Notes under the pieces: model-generated
The model's input: the letters and a program-made list of their open reading frames with translations, nothing else
Told to the model about the DNA's origin: nothing
Databases searched by the model: none
Origin: CAVXTF01 sp963701375
GTDB taxonomy: Bacteria; Actinomycetota; Acidimicrobiia; Acidimicrobiales; CAVXTF01
Direction of reading: 5' to 3'
Length of the DNA stretch: 64,000 nucleotides
NCBI GenBank assembly: GCA_963701375.1
Contig: CAVOZT010000002.1
Coordinates: 1-64,000, forward strand
Shown: positions 1 to 8,043 of the stretch, one piece after another
How the letters are laid out: each line of letters begins with the position of its first letter
Numbering within the stretch: position 1 is the stretch's first letter
Program-made: the position numbers and the translations under genes

Positions 1-639
1 CTCGGCGCTTGTTGCTGCACCTCTTCACCCTGGTCCGCCTCAACTGTCTGGTCCGCCTCAACCGTCTCACCCGCCGCCGGCGCCTTTTTCGAACGGGCTG
101 CCTGGGACTGCTTCGCCCGCTTGTCCGGAGCAAGGACCATCACCATGTTGCGTCCGTCGAGCCGGGCCTCGGTCTCGATCCGTGCCGTGCCGTCGAGCGC
201 TTCGGCGAACCGGTCGAGGATCTCCTACCGAGCTCGGGGTGCCCGACCTCGCGGCCCCGGAACATGATCGTGACCTTGACCTTGTGGCCCTCGTTCAGGA
301 ACTTCGGACCACCTGGCGGGTCTTGGTGTCGAAGTCACCCGGGCCGATCTTCGGCCGATACTTCATCTCCTTGATCCCGGTGTTGCTGGTCTTGCGCCTC
401 GACTCCCTCGCCTTCTGGGCCTCGTCGAACTTGAACTTGCCGTAGTCCATGATCCGGCACACGGGCGGGTTCGCGAGCGGCGCCACCTCGACCAGGTCGA
501 GATCGAACTGACGGGCGATCGCGAGAGCCTCTGGCAGTGTCTTGATCCCCAGCTGTTGACCGTCAGGGTCGACCAGGCGCACCTCGCGGGCACGAATGCG
601 GTCGTTTATCCGGATTTCGCTGGCAGTTGTGGTGGCGAT
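1..639 (-). CDS. infC: Translation initiation factor IF-3 (3' end off window, two frameshifts as read)
   Basis: IF-3 binds the 30S subunit, keeps it apart from 50S and monitors start-codon and initiator-tRNA selection. The N-domain is clear (RINDRIRAREVRL; CRIMDYGKFKFDEAQK), followed by KEMKYRPKIGPGDFDTK. After DTKTRQVV the frame breaks near 305-307. In the next frame FLNEGHKVKVTIMFRGREVG continues, and a second break near 224-227 leads to ILDRFAEALDGTARIE. Each break is repaired by adding one base. The tail runs off the left edge without a stop and is rich in K, A and E. The likely start is ATC at 639, seven bases after AGGAGG; AUU/AUC-type starts are a known infC feature. Two lesions in an essential gene suggest assembly error rather than a pseudogene. 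Confidence 0.92.
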
Positions 640-652
640 GCGCACTCCTCCT
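637..652 (-). promoter_or_regulatory. infC Shine-Dalgarno with a rare ATC start codon
   Basis: On the minus strand AGGAGGA (652-646) is followed directly by GTG (645-643), which is too close to serve as a start. The in-frame ATC at 639-637 lies at the optimal seven-base spacing, and from it the protein begins IATTTASEIRINDRIR. In other bacteria infC uses rare AUU/AUC starts so that IF-3 represses its own translation. The same autocontrol here is inferred. Confidence 0.6.
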
Positions 653-923
653 GTTTCGGGCCCCGGTCTCCCGGGACCACCGCCCAGAAGCGATGACCGC
701 CTGCCACCCGTGAATACGGGCAACCCTTTACCCGGGCTCGTTCAACACGGCCGGGTGGGGGCGCAATGCGACCCCGCTTCTGATGTGGTCAGTCACGTTA
801 TCAGCCGCCCGCTCGAAACCCCGCCCTCGACCTGGGCGCGTTCGTACGGGGACGCTGTCACGAAGGCGCGCGAACTCGATCGACGAACCCACACAGACAC
901 GGTCGGCGCCACGGGCCAGACGG
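653..923. other. Divergent intergenic region between infC and the DUF1844 gene
   Basis: About 270 bases carry the infC leader on the minus strand and the upstream DNA of the DUF1844 gene on the plus strand. I see no convincing small ORF. GC-rich inverted segments around 660-690 could fold in the infC leader, but I cannot assign them to a known leader family. Reading frames crossing the region (such as 728-1198 minus) have shadow-like, arginine-rich translations. Confidence 0.4.
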
Positions 924-937
924 TACGATTCATGCCT
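924..937 (+). promoter_or_regulatory. -10 box of a probable leaderless transcript
   Basis: TACGAT at 924-929 matches the actinobacterial -10 consensus TANNNT and lies eight bases before the GTG at 938. There is no Shine-Dalgarno sequence, so the mRNA probably starts at or within two bases of the start codon. I see no clear -35 box. Confidence 0.45.
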
Positions 938-1405
938 GTGAGCAGCTTGTGGACACCCAGCGGAGAACACAAGATCGACCGACCTGAGCCGGCCTCCGGA
1001 GCGGCAGGCGATCCAAGTGGTCCGGACGGATCGGACGCTCCGAAACGACCGGGACCGGCAAGCGCCCGCGGGCGGAGCGAAGTCGACGGGCCCGACGAGG
1101 CCGAGCTCGACGAGGTCAGGCAGCAGTTGCTCGACGCTCCGGTCGAGGTCGTCGTGGCCAATCACGCTTACGGTCTGTTCGAGCTGGCGGCGCTCCACCT
1201 GTCCGCGCAGCCGCCCAACCTGGACAAAGCCCGCCTTGCGGTCGACGCCCTAGGGGCGCTGATCGAGGGCCTGGCGGGCCGGCTGGACAACGTGGAGCCG
1301 GCGCTGATGGAGGCCCTGGCACAGATCAGGCTCGCCTACGTCCAGATCAGCGCCTCCGGCGACGCTGACGCTCGACATGACTCTGACGGGCAACAATCTG
1401 CCTAG
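938..1405 (+). CDS. DUF1844 family protein
   Basis: This is a small acidic protein of about 155 aa of unknown function. From GTG at 938 it begins VSSLWTPSGEH, the usual opening of actinobacterial DUF1844 proteins, which often sit beside infC. A disordered P/G/S/D-rich stretch (residues 15-50) precedes a helical core (about 55-140) with LLDAPVEVVVANHAYGLFELAALHL and the repeated-helix segment ARLAVDALGALIEGL. An in-frame ATG at 932 is an alternative start but cuts into the promoter spacing. There are no catalytic motifs and no membrane segment. Divergent orientation from infC suggests housekeeping expression. Confidence 0.8.
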   Translation: MSSLWTPSGEHKIDRPEPASGAAGDPSGPDGSDAPKRPGPASARGRSEVDGPDEAELDEVRQQLLDAPVEVVVANHAYGLFELAALHLSAQPPNLDKARLAVDALGALIEGLAGRLDNVEPALMEALAQIRLAYVQISASGDADARHDSDGQQSA

Positions 1406-1410
1406 TACGA

Positions 1411-1435
1411 CGACGGTCTAGTACGAGGACCGTCG
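1411..1435. terminator. Bidirectional hairpin between convergent genes
   Basis: CGACGGTC (1411-1418) and GACCGTCG (1428-1435) form a perfect 8-bp stem around a 9-base loop. It lies between the stops of the DUF1844 gene and the cold-shock-like gene. There is no U-tract, which is common for actinobacterial terminators. Confidence 0.6.
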
Positions 1436-1450
1436 GGAGCTCCCAGGACC

Positions 1451-1804
1451 TCAGCTGACAACGTCCGGCGTTTCGACGGTTTCGCCGGGAGTTGTTTCGT
1501 CCGGTTCTTCGGAGGTCGGTTCTTCGGAGGTAGATGGCTCCAAGCCGACCGACCATCCGACGCTGTCTGCGCTCAGCGTGACCACGGTCACCCCGACCGC
1601 CTCGAACCTTCCGAGGTGACCCGGAGACGTGCCGAACGTGACTCGCGCTCCCTGTGGGATGCGGCGCTGGCGGTTGGCGATCGACGTGCAGTGGAACGAG
1701 AGCAGCGAGCCGTCGTCAGCGAGGATTTCCCCGAGCCCACGGTCCTCGTCGAATTGCGTCACCTTGCCCAAACGCGGCTCTCGGAAGGCTCGGGTGGGTT
1801 GCAC
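1451..1804 (-). CDS. Cold-shock-domain-like protein
   Basis: The 117-aa product has a degenerate cold-shock (OB-fold) domain at about residues 12-75: LGKVTQFDEDRGLGEI, then DGSLLSFHCTSIANRQRRIPQGARVTFG. This matches the GxVKxFDxxxGxGFI...FHxSxI plan of CspA proteins, but the aromatic RNA-binding positions are partly replaced. A C-terminal tail rich in T, S, E and P (about 85-117) is probably disordered. It starts at a weakly supported GTG ten bases after hisG and is likely co-transcribed with it. RNA or ssDNA binding is inferred from the fold. Confidence 0.7.
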   Translation of the reverse strand: MQPTRAFREPRLGKVTQFDEDRGLGEILADDGSLLSFHCTSIANRQRRIPQGARVTFGTSPGHLGRFEAVGVTVVTLSADSVGWSVGLEPSTSEEPTSEEPDETTPGETVETPDVVS

Positions 1805-1813
1805 CGGCGACGC

Positions 1814-2688
1814 TCAGTGAACGATCTTCGAGAGCGCGAGCTCGATGACGTCGGACGCTCCTCGATCCTTGAGTGCTGGTATCAAGATGTTCACCTGAGA
1901 CTTCTCGACGACCGTTTCGATCGCGAAGCCTCCACTCCCCGAGAGCTCTGACACGGTCGGCGCCTTCATCGAAGGGAGCATGCCGACGACTGCGTCCAGC
2001 GATTCGGCAGCGACGTTCATCTTGAGCAGCACCTTGGTTCTCGCTTCGAGCGTACCGACGAGCAGGGTGTAGAGCTGGTTCATGGCATGCCGGAGAGTGG
2101 GATCAGCCGCGGACGCGGGATTGGCCACGAGCTCGGTCCTCGACGTGAGCAGTGTGTCCACCACGCGTAGTCCCGCGGCCCGAAGCGCCCTGCCGGTCTC
2201 GGTGATCTCGACGACACAATCCGCGATCTCGGGGATCTTCGCCTCTGTCGCTCCGTAGGAGATCCTCACATCGGCGTCGATTCCGGCCTTCTCGAGTGCC
2301 CGGCGCGTGAGCTCGGGATATTCGGTCGATACCGCGTGCCATGCGGAAGGTCCGACATTTGCCGAACCGGCGAGTCTTCCGCGACGCACAACACGACGCG
2401 CACCGGATCCGGGGAGTTCTTGGAATACGCGAGCTCCCCCACGGTGACGACGTCCGCGCCCGTCTCTTCGACCCAGTCCCTGCCCGTGATTCCCAAGTCG
2501 AACATTCCGTCGGCGACGTAGTGGGGGATCTCTTGCGGACGCAGGATGCGCACCTCGTCGACACGAGGGTCGTCGATGGTCGCTCGGTAGTCGACGTCGG
2601 AGTTACGCCGGACGGTCAGGTCGGCGTCAGAGAACAGCTCGAATGTCGGGGCCTCGAGCGACCCTTTCGGGAGCACCAGCCGCAGCAC
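1814..2688 (-). CDS. hisG: ATP phosphoribosyltransferase, long form (one frameshift as read)
   Basis: HisG catalyses the first step of histidine synthesis, joining ATP and PRPP. It starts at GTG 2688 with AGGAGG four bases upstream and reads LRLVLPKGSLEAPTFELF and FDLGITGRDWVEE. Near 2331-2334 (after LPHGTR) the frame shifts; one missing base in a G/C run restores VSTEYPELTRRALEKAGI. The second half contains the PRPP-loop region DCVVEITETGRALRAAGLRV and a C-terminal regulatory domain ending NILIPALKDRGASDVIELALSKIVH. At about 291 aa it is the long, HisZ-independent, histidine-inhibited form. hisE, often adjacent, is absent. Confidence 0.93.
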
Positions 2689-2736
2689 GAATCCTCCTGT
2701 GGTCCGTTCAGTCCCTACAGCTCGGCGACGATGCGA

Positions 2737-3303
2737 CTAACCGCGAGCTGAGACGGCGGTGGGCGTGGCAACCAGTCGTGGCAGCAGGTCGAGCATTTCG
2801 AGCGCCGTCACGGCGGCCTCGTAACCCTTGTTGGTGGGACCCGGAACAGATCGCTCCAACGCCTGGGCGATCGTGTCCGTCGTGAGCACCCCGAACACGA
2901 CTGGAACGCCCGTGTCGAGATTCACTCGTTGTAGCCCCGAAGCACACTCTCCGGCCACGAAGTCGAAGTGTGGCGTGTCGCCGCGGATCACTGCTCCGAG
3001 ACAGACGACGACTTCCGCCCCACCGTCTCTCACGGATCGCATTGCTGCCAGCGGGAGCTCGAAGGCGCCTGGCACCCAAGCGACGCTGACCGAAGCGAGA
3101 GGAATTCCGTGAGAAACGAATGCGTCGAGCGCGCCGTGGCACAGGCGAGCCGAGACGCCACCGTTGAACTTCGCACAGATGACCGACACTCGTGGGTCGC
3201 GCGCGGCGGCCGCGCCAGCATCGCCGACCATCACACGCGCACCGCGTGAGGCCAGCGCTTCTAGGTCCGATGCGTCGAGTTTGGTGGTCTCGTCAGAGGT
3301 CAA
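2737..3303 (-). CDS. ribH: 6,7-dimethyl-8-ribityllumazine synthase
   Basis: RibH condenses 5-amino-6-ribitylaminouracil with 3,4-dihydroxybutanone phosphate in the penultimate step of riboflavin synthesis. Typical motifs are present: VICAKFNGGVSARL, WVPGAFELPLAA, CLGAVIRGDTPHFDFVAGE (with the catalytic His of the HFD motif) and PVVFGVLTTDT. The N-terminus carries about 35 extra residues compared with the usual 155-160 aa. The ATG overlaps the ribBA stop by four bases, so the two are translationally coupled. Confidence 0.95.
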   Translation of the reverse strand: MTSDETTKLDASDLEALASRGARVMVGDAGAAAARDPRVSVICAKFNGGVSARLCHGALDAFVSHGIPLASVSVAWVPGAFELPLAAMRSVRDGGAEVVVCLGAVIRGDTPHFDFVAGECASGLQRVNLDTGVPVVFGVLTTDTIAQALERSVPGPTNKGYEAAVTALEMLDLLPRLVATPTAVSARG

Positions 3304-4628
3304 TCGGGATCGAGCTCCTCGCGCGGTTCGGCCGGTGTTCCGGCGACTGCGTCCACGCTGCCGTTGGAGGGTACCGGTGCGTCGGTCCCGTTCGAGGCAG
3401 GACCGCGGCGCACGTCGAGTCCGGTCAACAGATGTCCGAGCCTGTCGCGCTTCGTCATCAGGTACGCGCGATTCTCGACGTTCGGTTCTATGTTGAGCGG
3501 AACACGTCCCACGATGTCGAGGCCGTAGCCGTCGAGCCCGGTGTACTTCATCGGATTGTTGGTCATGACCCTCATCGTCGTGACGCCGAGGTCCATCAGG
3601 ATCTGAGCTCCGATGCCGTACTCGCGGCTGTCAACCGGCAAACCGAGCTCCAAGTTGGCGTCGACCGTGTCGTGGCCCTGCTCTTGGAGGCTGTAGGCGC
3701 GCAGCTTGTGCGCGAGTCCGATGCCACGACCCTCGTGGCCGCGCAGGTACACCACGACACCCGAACCCGCCTCCGCGATCAGGCCGAAAGCCGCGTGGAG
3801 CTGAGGACCGCAGTCGCAGCGAAGCGACCCGAAGACGTCTCCGGTGAGACACTCCGAGTGAACACGCACGAGCACATTTGGACGACCCGACACATCACCC
3901 GCGACGACTGCGAGGTGCTGCTCCCCGTCGAGAACCGACTCGTAGGCGTAGCCGGAGAAGTCACCCCACTCACTCGGGATCCTGACCGGGCCCGCGATCC
4001 GCCTCACGAGGCGTTCGGTGTGGCTCCTGTGCCTTACAAGGTCTGCGATCGAGATGACGAGCATGCCGTGTCGCTCTGCGAGTGCCTCGAGCTCCGGCAG
4101 ACGTGCCATGTGCGCCTTGTCTTCGCTCACCACCTCGCAGAGCACCCCCGCCGGCGCCATTCCAGCCAACCGCGCAAGGTCGACAGCGGCTTCGGTGTGG
4201 CCCGCCCTTTTCAGCACACCGCCAGGCCTGTATCGAAGAGGAAAGATGTGGCCGGGTCTGTTCAGATCCTCGGGCGCGGTCAGAGGGTCGACCAGAGCCT
4301 TCACTGTCGCCGCTCGGTCCGACGCCGATATTCCCGTCGTCGTGTTGAGCCGCGCATCGACGCTGACGGTGAACGCCGTGCGTTGGGATTCGGTGTTCGA
4401 AGAGACCATCAGAGGCAGATCCAGGTCGTCCAAACGCTCAGGCGTGAGAGGTACACAGATGACGCCGGAAGTGTGTGCAAGGAAGAACGCGATCTTGGCC
4501 GGCGTGGCGGCTTCGGCGGCCATTATGAGGTCGCCCTCGTTCTCGCGATCTTCACCGTCTACGACGATGACGATCTCTCCCCTCGAGATCGCCGCTATGG
4601 CGTCGACGATCGGAGCAAACGCCATCAC
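3300..4628 (-). CDS. ribBA: Bifunctional DHBP synthase / GTP cyclohydrolase II
   Basis: This fusion makes both riboflavin precursors. The N-terminal domain (about 1-205) is 3,4-dihydroxy-2-butanone-4-phosphate synthase, with VDGEDRENEGDL, HTSGVICVPL and RPGGVLKRAGHTEAAVDLARLAG. The C-terminal domain (about 210-410) is GTP cyclohydrolase II, with zinc-binding cysteines in SECLTGDVFGSLRCDCGPQL and the RGHEGRGIGLAHKLRAY loop. A Pro/Asp-rich tail follows. The start overlaps ribD and the stop overlaps ribH, by four bases each. No riboflavin synthase gene lies between ribD and ribBA, where it often sits. Confidence 0.96.
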   Translation of the reverse strand: MMAFAPIVDAIAAISRGEIVIVVDGEDRENEGDLIMAAEAATPAKIAFFLAHTSGVICVPLTPERLDDLDLPLMVSSNTESQRTAFTVSVDARLNTTTGISASDRAATVKALVDPLTAPEDLNRPGHIFPLRYRPGGVLKRAGHTEAAVDLARLAGMAPAGVLCEVVSEDKAHMARLPELEALAERHGMLVISIADLVRHRSHTERLVRRIAGPVRIPSEWGDFSGYAYESVLDGEQHLAVVAGDVSGRPNVLVRVHSECLTGDVFGSLRCDCGPQLHAAFGLIAEAGSGVVVYLRGHEGRGIGLAHKLRAYSLQEQGHDTVDANLELGLPVDSREYGIGAQILMDLGVTTMRVMTNNPMKYTGLDGYGLDIVGRVPLNIEPNVENRAYLMTKRDRLGHLLTGLDVRRGPASNGTDAPVPSNGSVDAVAGTPAEPREELDPD

Positions 4629-5707
4629 GCAGCCCTCTCTGCAGCGCGCCGATACGGCGCCAGCTCCAAACGGACGTCGTCACCGAGGCGCTCGACCGAA
4701 ACAACCCTGCCCCTCCAGAGCTGTTCCATCGTGGGGGCACCGGGGCCCGCGAAGAGAGGCACGGCGTCGTCGCCTCCGAAGAACGCAGGAGCGAAGTAAA
4801 GCACGTAGCGGTCGACGACCTGGGCTCTGTGGAACGCTGCCGCAACCCGTGCACCGCCTTCGACGAGGAGTTGGAGAACTCCGCGCTCACCGAGGTCGTC
4901 GAGCACTTCGGTCGGATCGCCGGACAGCTCGACCGCCGGAAGCACCCGTGATCCGGCGGGTGCCCGCCCGAGGACGACCCGAAGGGGTTGACGCTCGGGG
5001 ATCGGCTCGTTCCTCACGGTCAGCTCCGGGTCGTCATTGCGAACCGTGGCGGCGCCAACCAGGACCGCGTCTGACATCCTGCGAAGCTCGTGGGCGTCGC
5101 GGCGCGAATCGGGGCCCGTTATCCACCTGCTCGAGCCGTCGGGCGCCGCGATGCGTCCATCCATGGTGGCGGCAAGCTTCAGCACGACGAGCGGGCGACC
5201 GGTCCGCCGGTGAGTGACGTATGCGGCGAGCTGCTCCTCGACCTCTCCGGACGCCACACCTACCGTCACGTCGATCCCAGCTTGCCGGAGGGCCTCGACT
5301 CCGCTGCCGTCCACCGAAGGGTCGGGGTCCAACAGGCCTACGACCACCCTGCTCACTCCCGCCTCGATGATGGCGTCGGTGCATGGAGGAGTGCGTCCGT
5401 GTTGCGAGCAGGGTTCGAGAGTCGTGTAGAGCGTCGATCCCCTGGCCGAGTCACCCGCCGCTTTCAGCGCGGCAACCTCAGCGTGGGGTCCCCCCGGCGG
5501 AGCCGTGGCTCCCTCGAAGCGATCGAGGTTGAGAGGCGTGTCGAGCGCATCGGGGTCGGCATTCACCTCCCCGGGAACGACGACACAGCCCACCCAGGGG
5601 TTCGGCGACGTCGTCGTCCTCACCCCCGCAGCCAGCTCGATCGCCCGCCTCATGAGACGAACATCCTGGTCGTCTGCGCCAGACGGCGCACCGTCGGTCT
5701 GTTTCAC
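4625..5707 (-). CDS. ribD: Bifunctional riboflavin deaminase/reductase RibD
   Basis: RibD deaminates the first pyrimidine intermediate of riboflavin synthesis and reduces its ribosyl chain. The deaminase domain has the zinc site HAEVAALKAAG plus PCSQHGRTPPCTDAI. The reductase domain follows, with KLAATMDGRIAAPDGSSRWITG and LLVEGGARVAAAFH. I chose GTG 5707 (360 aa) because longer frames run upstream through non-conserved sequence toward rpe; the region has a weak GGTGG. A loop around residues 50-75 (NADPDALDTPLNLDRFEG) is longer than usual. The gene is coupled to ribBA by a four-base overlap. Confidence 0.94.
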   Translation of the reverse strand: MKQTDGAPSGADDQDVRLMRRAIELAAGVRTTTSPNPWVGCVVVPGEVNADPDALDTPLNLDRFEGATAPPGGPHAEVAALKAAGDSARGSTLYTTLEPCSQHGRTPPCTDAIIEAGVSRVVVGLLDPDPSVDGSGVEALRQAGIDVTVGVASGEVEEQLAAYVTHRRTGRPLVVLKLAATMDGRIAAPDGSSRWITGPDSRRDAHELRRMSDAVLVGAATVRNDDPELTVRNEPIPERQPLRVVLGRAPAGSRVLPAVELSGDPTEVLDDLGERGVLQLLVEGGARVAAAFHRAQVVDRYVLYFAPAFFGGDDAVPLFAGPGAPTMEQLWRGRVVSVERLGDDVRLELAPYRRAAERAA

Positions 5708-5766
5708 TGGACCACCCAGTCTACTTGTGCGGCCCGAAGACCCCTTTGGTCGATCCCGGATCCGGG

Positions 5767-6426
5767 CTATGGTAAGCAGGCCGTGCCGGCGGCTCGGATT
5801 CGCCGCACCGCCTCCCACGGGCGTTCGTCACCGAAGACGGCGGAGCCCGCTACCAGAACACGGGCACCGGCCGCGACGACGAGAGGGGCCGTTCGCTCGT
5901 CGATCCCGCCGTCGACCTCGAGCTCGGTTTTGAGCTCCCGCCGGTCGAGCTCTGCTCTCAACCGCTCGATCTTCGGGAGCACCTCGTGCATGAACTCCTG
6001 ACCACCGAATCCTGGATGGACCGTCATGCACAGCAGGAGATCTGTGAGCTCCAAGAAAGGCTCGACTGCCTCGGCCGGCGTTTCGGGGTTGAGGGCGAGA
6101 CCGGCGGTCAAACCGAGCTCCTTGCATGCACGGAGCAACTCAGCTGACTGCCCGACCTCGACGTGGACCGAGCAGCCGTCCGCTCCTGCCTTCTTGAAAG
6201 CCTCGAGATAGTCACCGGGGTTGGTCATCATGAGGTGGCAGTCGAAGAACAGCCCCGTGTGTCTCCGGAGCGACTCCACTACGGGTGGCCCGATCGTCAG
6301 ATTCGGAACGAAGTGACCGTCCATGACGTCGATGTGGAGCCAGTCCGCCTCTTGCGCAACCTCGCCCACCGCCTCGGCGAGTCCTCCGAAGTCGGCCGAG
6401 AGTACCGAAGGGGCGATCCGCAGCAC
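5767..6426 (-). CDS. rpe: Ribulose-phosphate 3-epimerase
   Basis: Rpe interconverts ribulose-5-phosphate and xylulose-5-phosphate in the pentose phosphate pathway. The 219-aa TIM barrel shows IAPSVLSADFGGL, the metal and catalytic motif WLHIDVMDGHFVPNLTIGPP, HLMMTNP, MTVHPGFGGQ and EVDGGI, with the phosphate site near VAGSAVF. It starts at GTG 6426 and lies between fmt and ribD. The rRNA methyltransferase gene rsmB, often found between fmt and rpe, is missing here. Confidence 0.95.
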   Translation of the reverse strand: MLRIAPSVLSADFGGLAEAVGEVAQEADWLHIDVMDGHFVPNLTIGPPVVESLRRHTGLFFDCHLMMTNPGDYLEAFKKAGADGCSVHVEVGQSAELLRACKELGLTAGLALNPETPAEAVEPFLELTDLLLCMTVHPGFGGQEFMHEVLPKIERLRAELDRRELKTELEVDGGIDERTAPLVVAAGARVLVAGSAVFGDERPWEAVRRIRAAGTACLP

Positions 6427-6504
6427 TCGAACGAGCCTACCGGTGGACTTCTCAGACGCCCGGATCCGGATCCCGCGGGATCAGGCGGATGAACGGATGA
6501 AAGC

Positions 6505-7392
6505 TCAAGTTCCGAGAAGTTCCCCCGCCTGTGGGCGGGCGCCGCGCAACCACTCTTCTGCACTGACACGCCTCCGACCTTCTGGTTGCACCTCGACGAG
6601 TTCGAGCGTCCCCGCGCCGCTCTTCACGAAGGTACCTCCGAGGGTCCCTGGCACGGCGCCGGCGAGCGCATCCGGGATCTCCGCGTGCCAGTGCGCGGCC
6701 GAGACGATCAGCCGGGCTCCCCTGAAGGTCGTCCAAGCTCTGCCAACGCGCACGATCCGGGCGAGCTCAATCGCCGGGGCGTCGAAATGCAGTTCGAGCT
6801 CTTCAGGTTCGATCTTCGCGGCGTACGTCGCCTCGCCTTGCTGAGGCTCGCCATCCGGGAGTTCGGACACTCCCCCAGCCAGCACGTCCACGAGCAGGTT
6901 GGCTCCGGCCACAGAGAGACGATCCTTGAGCTCGTCCGCGTTCTCCTCGGCACCGATCGGGACTTCGAGGCGGGCGAGGACCGGACCGGTGTCGAGTCCG
7001 GCTTCTAGTCTCATGACGCACACGCCGGTTGTCGTGTCGCCTGCGAGGATCGCCCGTTCGACGGGTGCAGCCCCACGCCAGCGAGGCAGCAGCGAGAAAT
7101 GGACGTTCACCATGGGCAACACGTCCAGAATTCGCTGCGGAATTATCCGTCCGTACGCGACAACGACGCCGAGCTCTGCGTTCGCGTCGAGTACGTCGTC
7201 CAGCTTGTCGGTGACTTCGAGGCCGAGATCTACGGCGGCCTTCTTGACCGCGCTCGGCTCGGGGTCCCCTCGTCTCGAGCGCCTCGTGTCGCGTCCTGTG
7301 ACGACCTGCTCGATTCGGTGACCGGCAGCCACGAGCGCGCGAAGGGACGGGACAGCCGCTTGCGGAGTGCCTAAGAACGCGAGCCGCGACAC
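6505..7392 (-). CDS. fmt: Methionyl-tRNA formyltransferase
   Basis: Fmt formylates Met-tRNAi with 10-formyltetrahydrofolate for initiation. The N-terminal formyltransferase fold has FLGTPQAAVPSLRAL, the catalytic Asn and His in VNVHFSLLPRWRGAAPVERAI, and the Asp-containing GLDTGPVL. The C-terminal OB domain starts near residue 205. At 295 aa it is slightly short for the family. It follows def, the deformylase that removes the same formyl group. Confidence 0.95.
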   Translation of the reverse strand: MSRLAFLGTPQAAVPSLRALVAAGHRIEQVVTGRDTRRSRRGDPEPSAVKKAAVDLGLEVTDKLDDVLDANAELGVVVAYGRIIPQRILDVLPMVNVHFSLLPRWRGAAPVERAILAGDTTTGVCVMRLEAGLDTGPVLARLEVPIGAEENADELKDRLSVAGANLLVDVLAGGVSELPDGEPQQGEATYAAKIEPEELELHFDAPAIELARIVRVGRAWTTFRGARLIVSAAHWHAEIPDALAGAVPGTLGGTFVKSGAGTLELVEVQPEGRRRVSAEEWLRGARPQAGELLGT

Positions 7393-7429
7393 CGAGTGAG
7401 TCTGCTACGTCGAACGGTCGGAGCGAGCG

Positions 7430-7993
7430 TTAAAGCCGAGGACCGTCCCCGTGCTCCGAACCTCCGCCCGCGCCACCAGACGTGACGGGGGCACCGGGAC
7501 CGAAAGGATCGAACGTCATCTGCCGCAGAGTGCGCATGGCCTGCTTTCGCTGGTCCGGATCGAGCCGCTCGATCAACAGGACGCCGTCCAGATGATCGAC
7601 CTCGTGTTGGTAGACGCGCGCCAGGTATTCCTCCGCCTCGATGGCGATCTCGTTGCCGTCGATGTCGAGTCCCTCTAGAAGAATGTCCCTGGGACGTACG
7701 ATCGGCCACGACAGACCGGGCACTGACAGACACCCTTCATCGAACGTCCACTCGCCCGACGACTGCGTGATCTTCGGGTTGACGACCACAGAAGGACCTT
7801 CGCCCGCGTCGTACACGAACAGCCTCTTCTGAATTCCTACCTGGGGCGCCGCCAGGCCCACGCCCGGCGCCGCATACATAGTCTCGATCATGTCCTCGGC
7901 GAGTTGCTTGAGAGCGCCGTCGATCTCGGTCACGTCAGCGGTTCGCTGTCGCAGGACGGGATCGCCGTACATCCGGATCGTGTATCCAGGCAC
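7430..7993 (-). CDS. def: Peptide deformylase
   Basis: Def removes the N-formyl group from nascent proteins. All three family motifs are present: GVGLAAPQVG, EGCLSVP (Cys metal ligand) and QHEVDHLDG (HExxH metal ligands and catalytic Glu). I chose GTG 7993 (187 aa, VPGYTIRMYGDPVLRQ), with GGAG about 13 bases upstream. The frame stays open upstream to 8674 but is non-conserved there and lies inside priA. The C-terminal tail is glycine-rich. Confidence 0.94.
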   Translation of the reverse strand: MPGYTIRMYGDPVLRQRTADVTEIDGALKQLAEDMIETMYAAPGVGLAAPQVGIQKRLFVYDAGEGPSVVVNPKITQSSGEWTFDEGCLSVPGLSWPIVRPRDILLEGLDIDGNEIAIEAEEYLARVYQHEVDHLDGVLLIERLDPDQRKQAMRTLRQMTFDPFGPGAPVTSGGAGGGSEHGDGPRL

Positions 7994-8043
7994 CGCGTCA
8001 TGGTATCTCCGAGTTCCACTGACGTCGGCCGCGATAGTGCCGA

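Noticed and set aside
3192..4799. 535-aa plus-strand ORF opposite ribH and ribBA
   Set aside because: Antisense shadow of high-GC genes: Arg/His-rich translation, no domains, no ribosome binding site, and the opposite strand is a clear ribBA.
4018..5217. 399-aa plus-strand ORF opposite ribBA and ribD
   Set aside because: Shadow frame with no recognisable domain.
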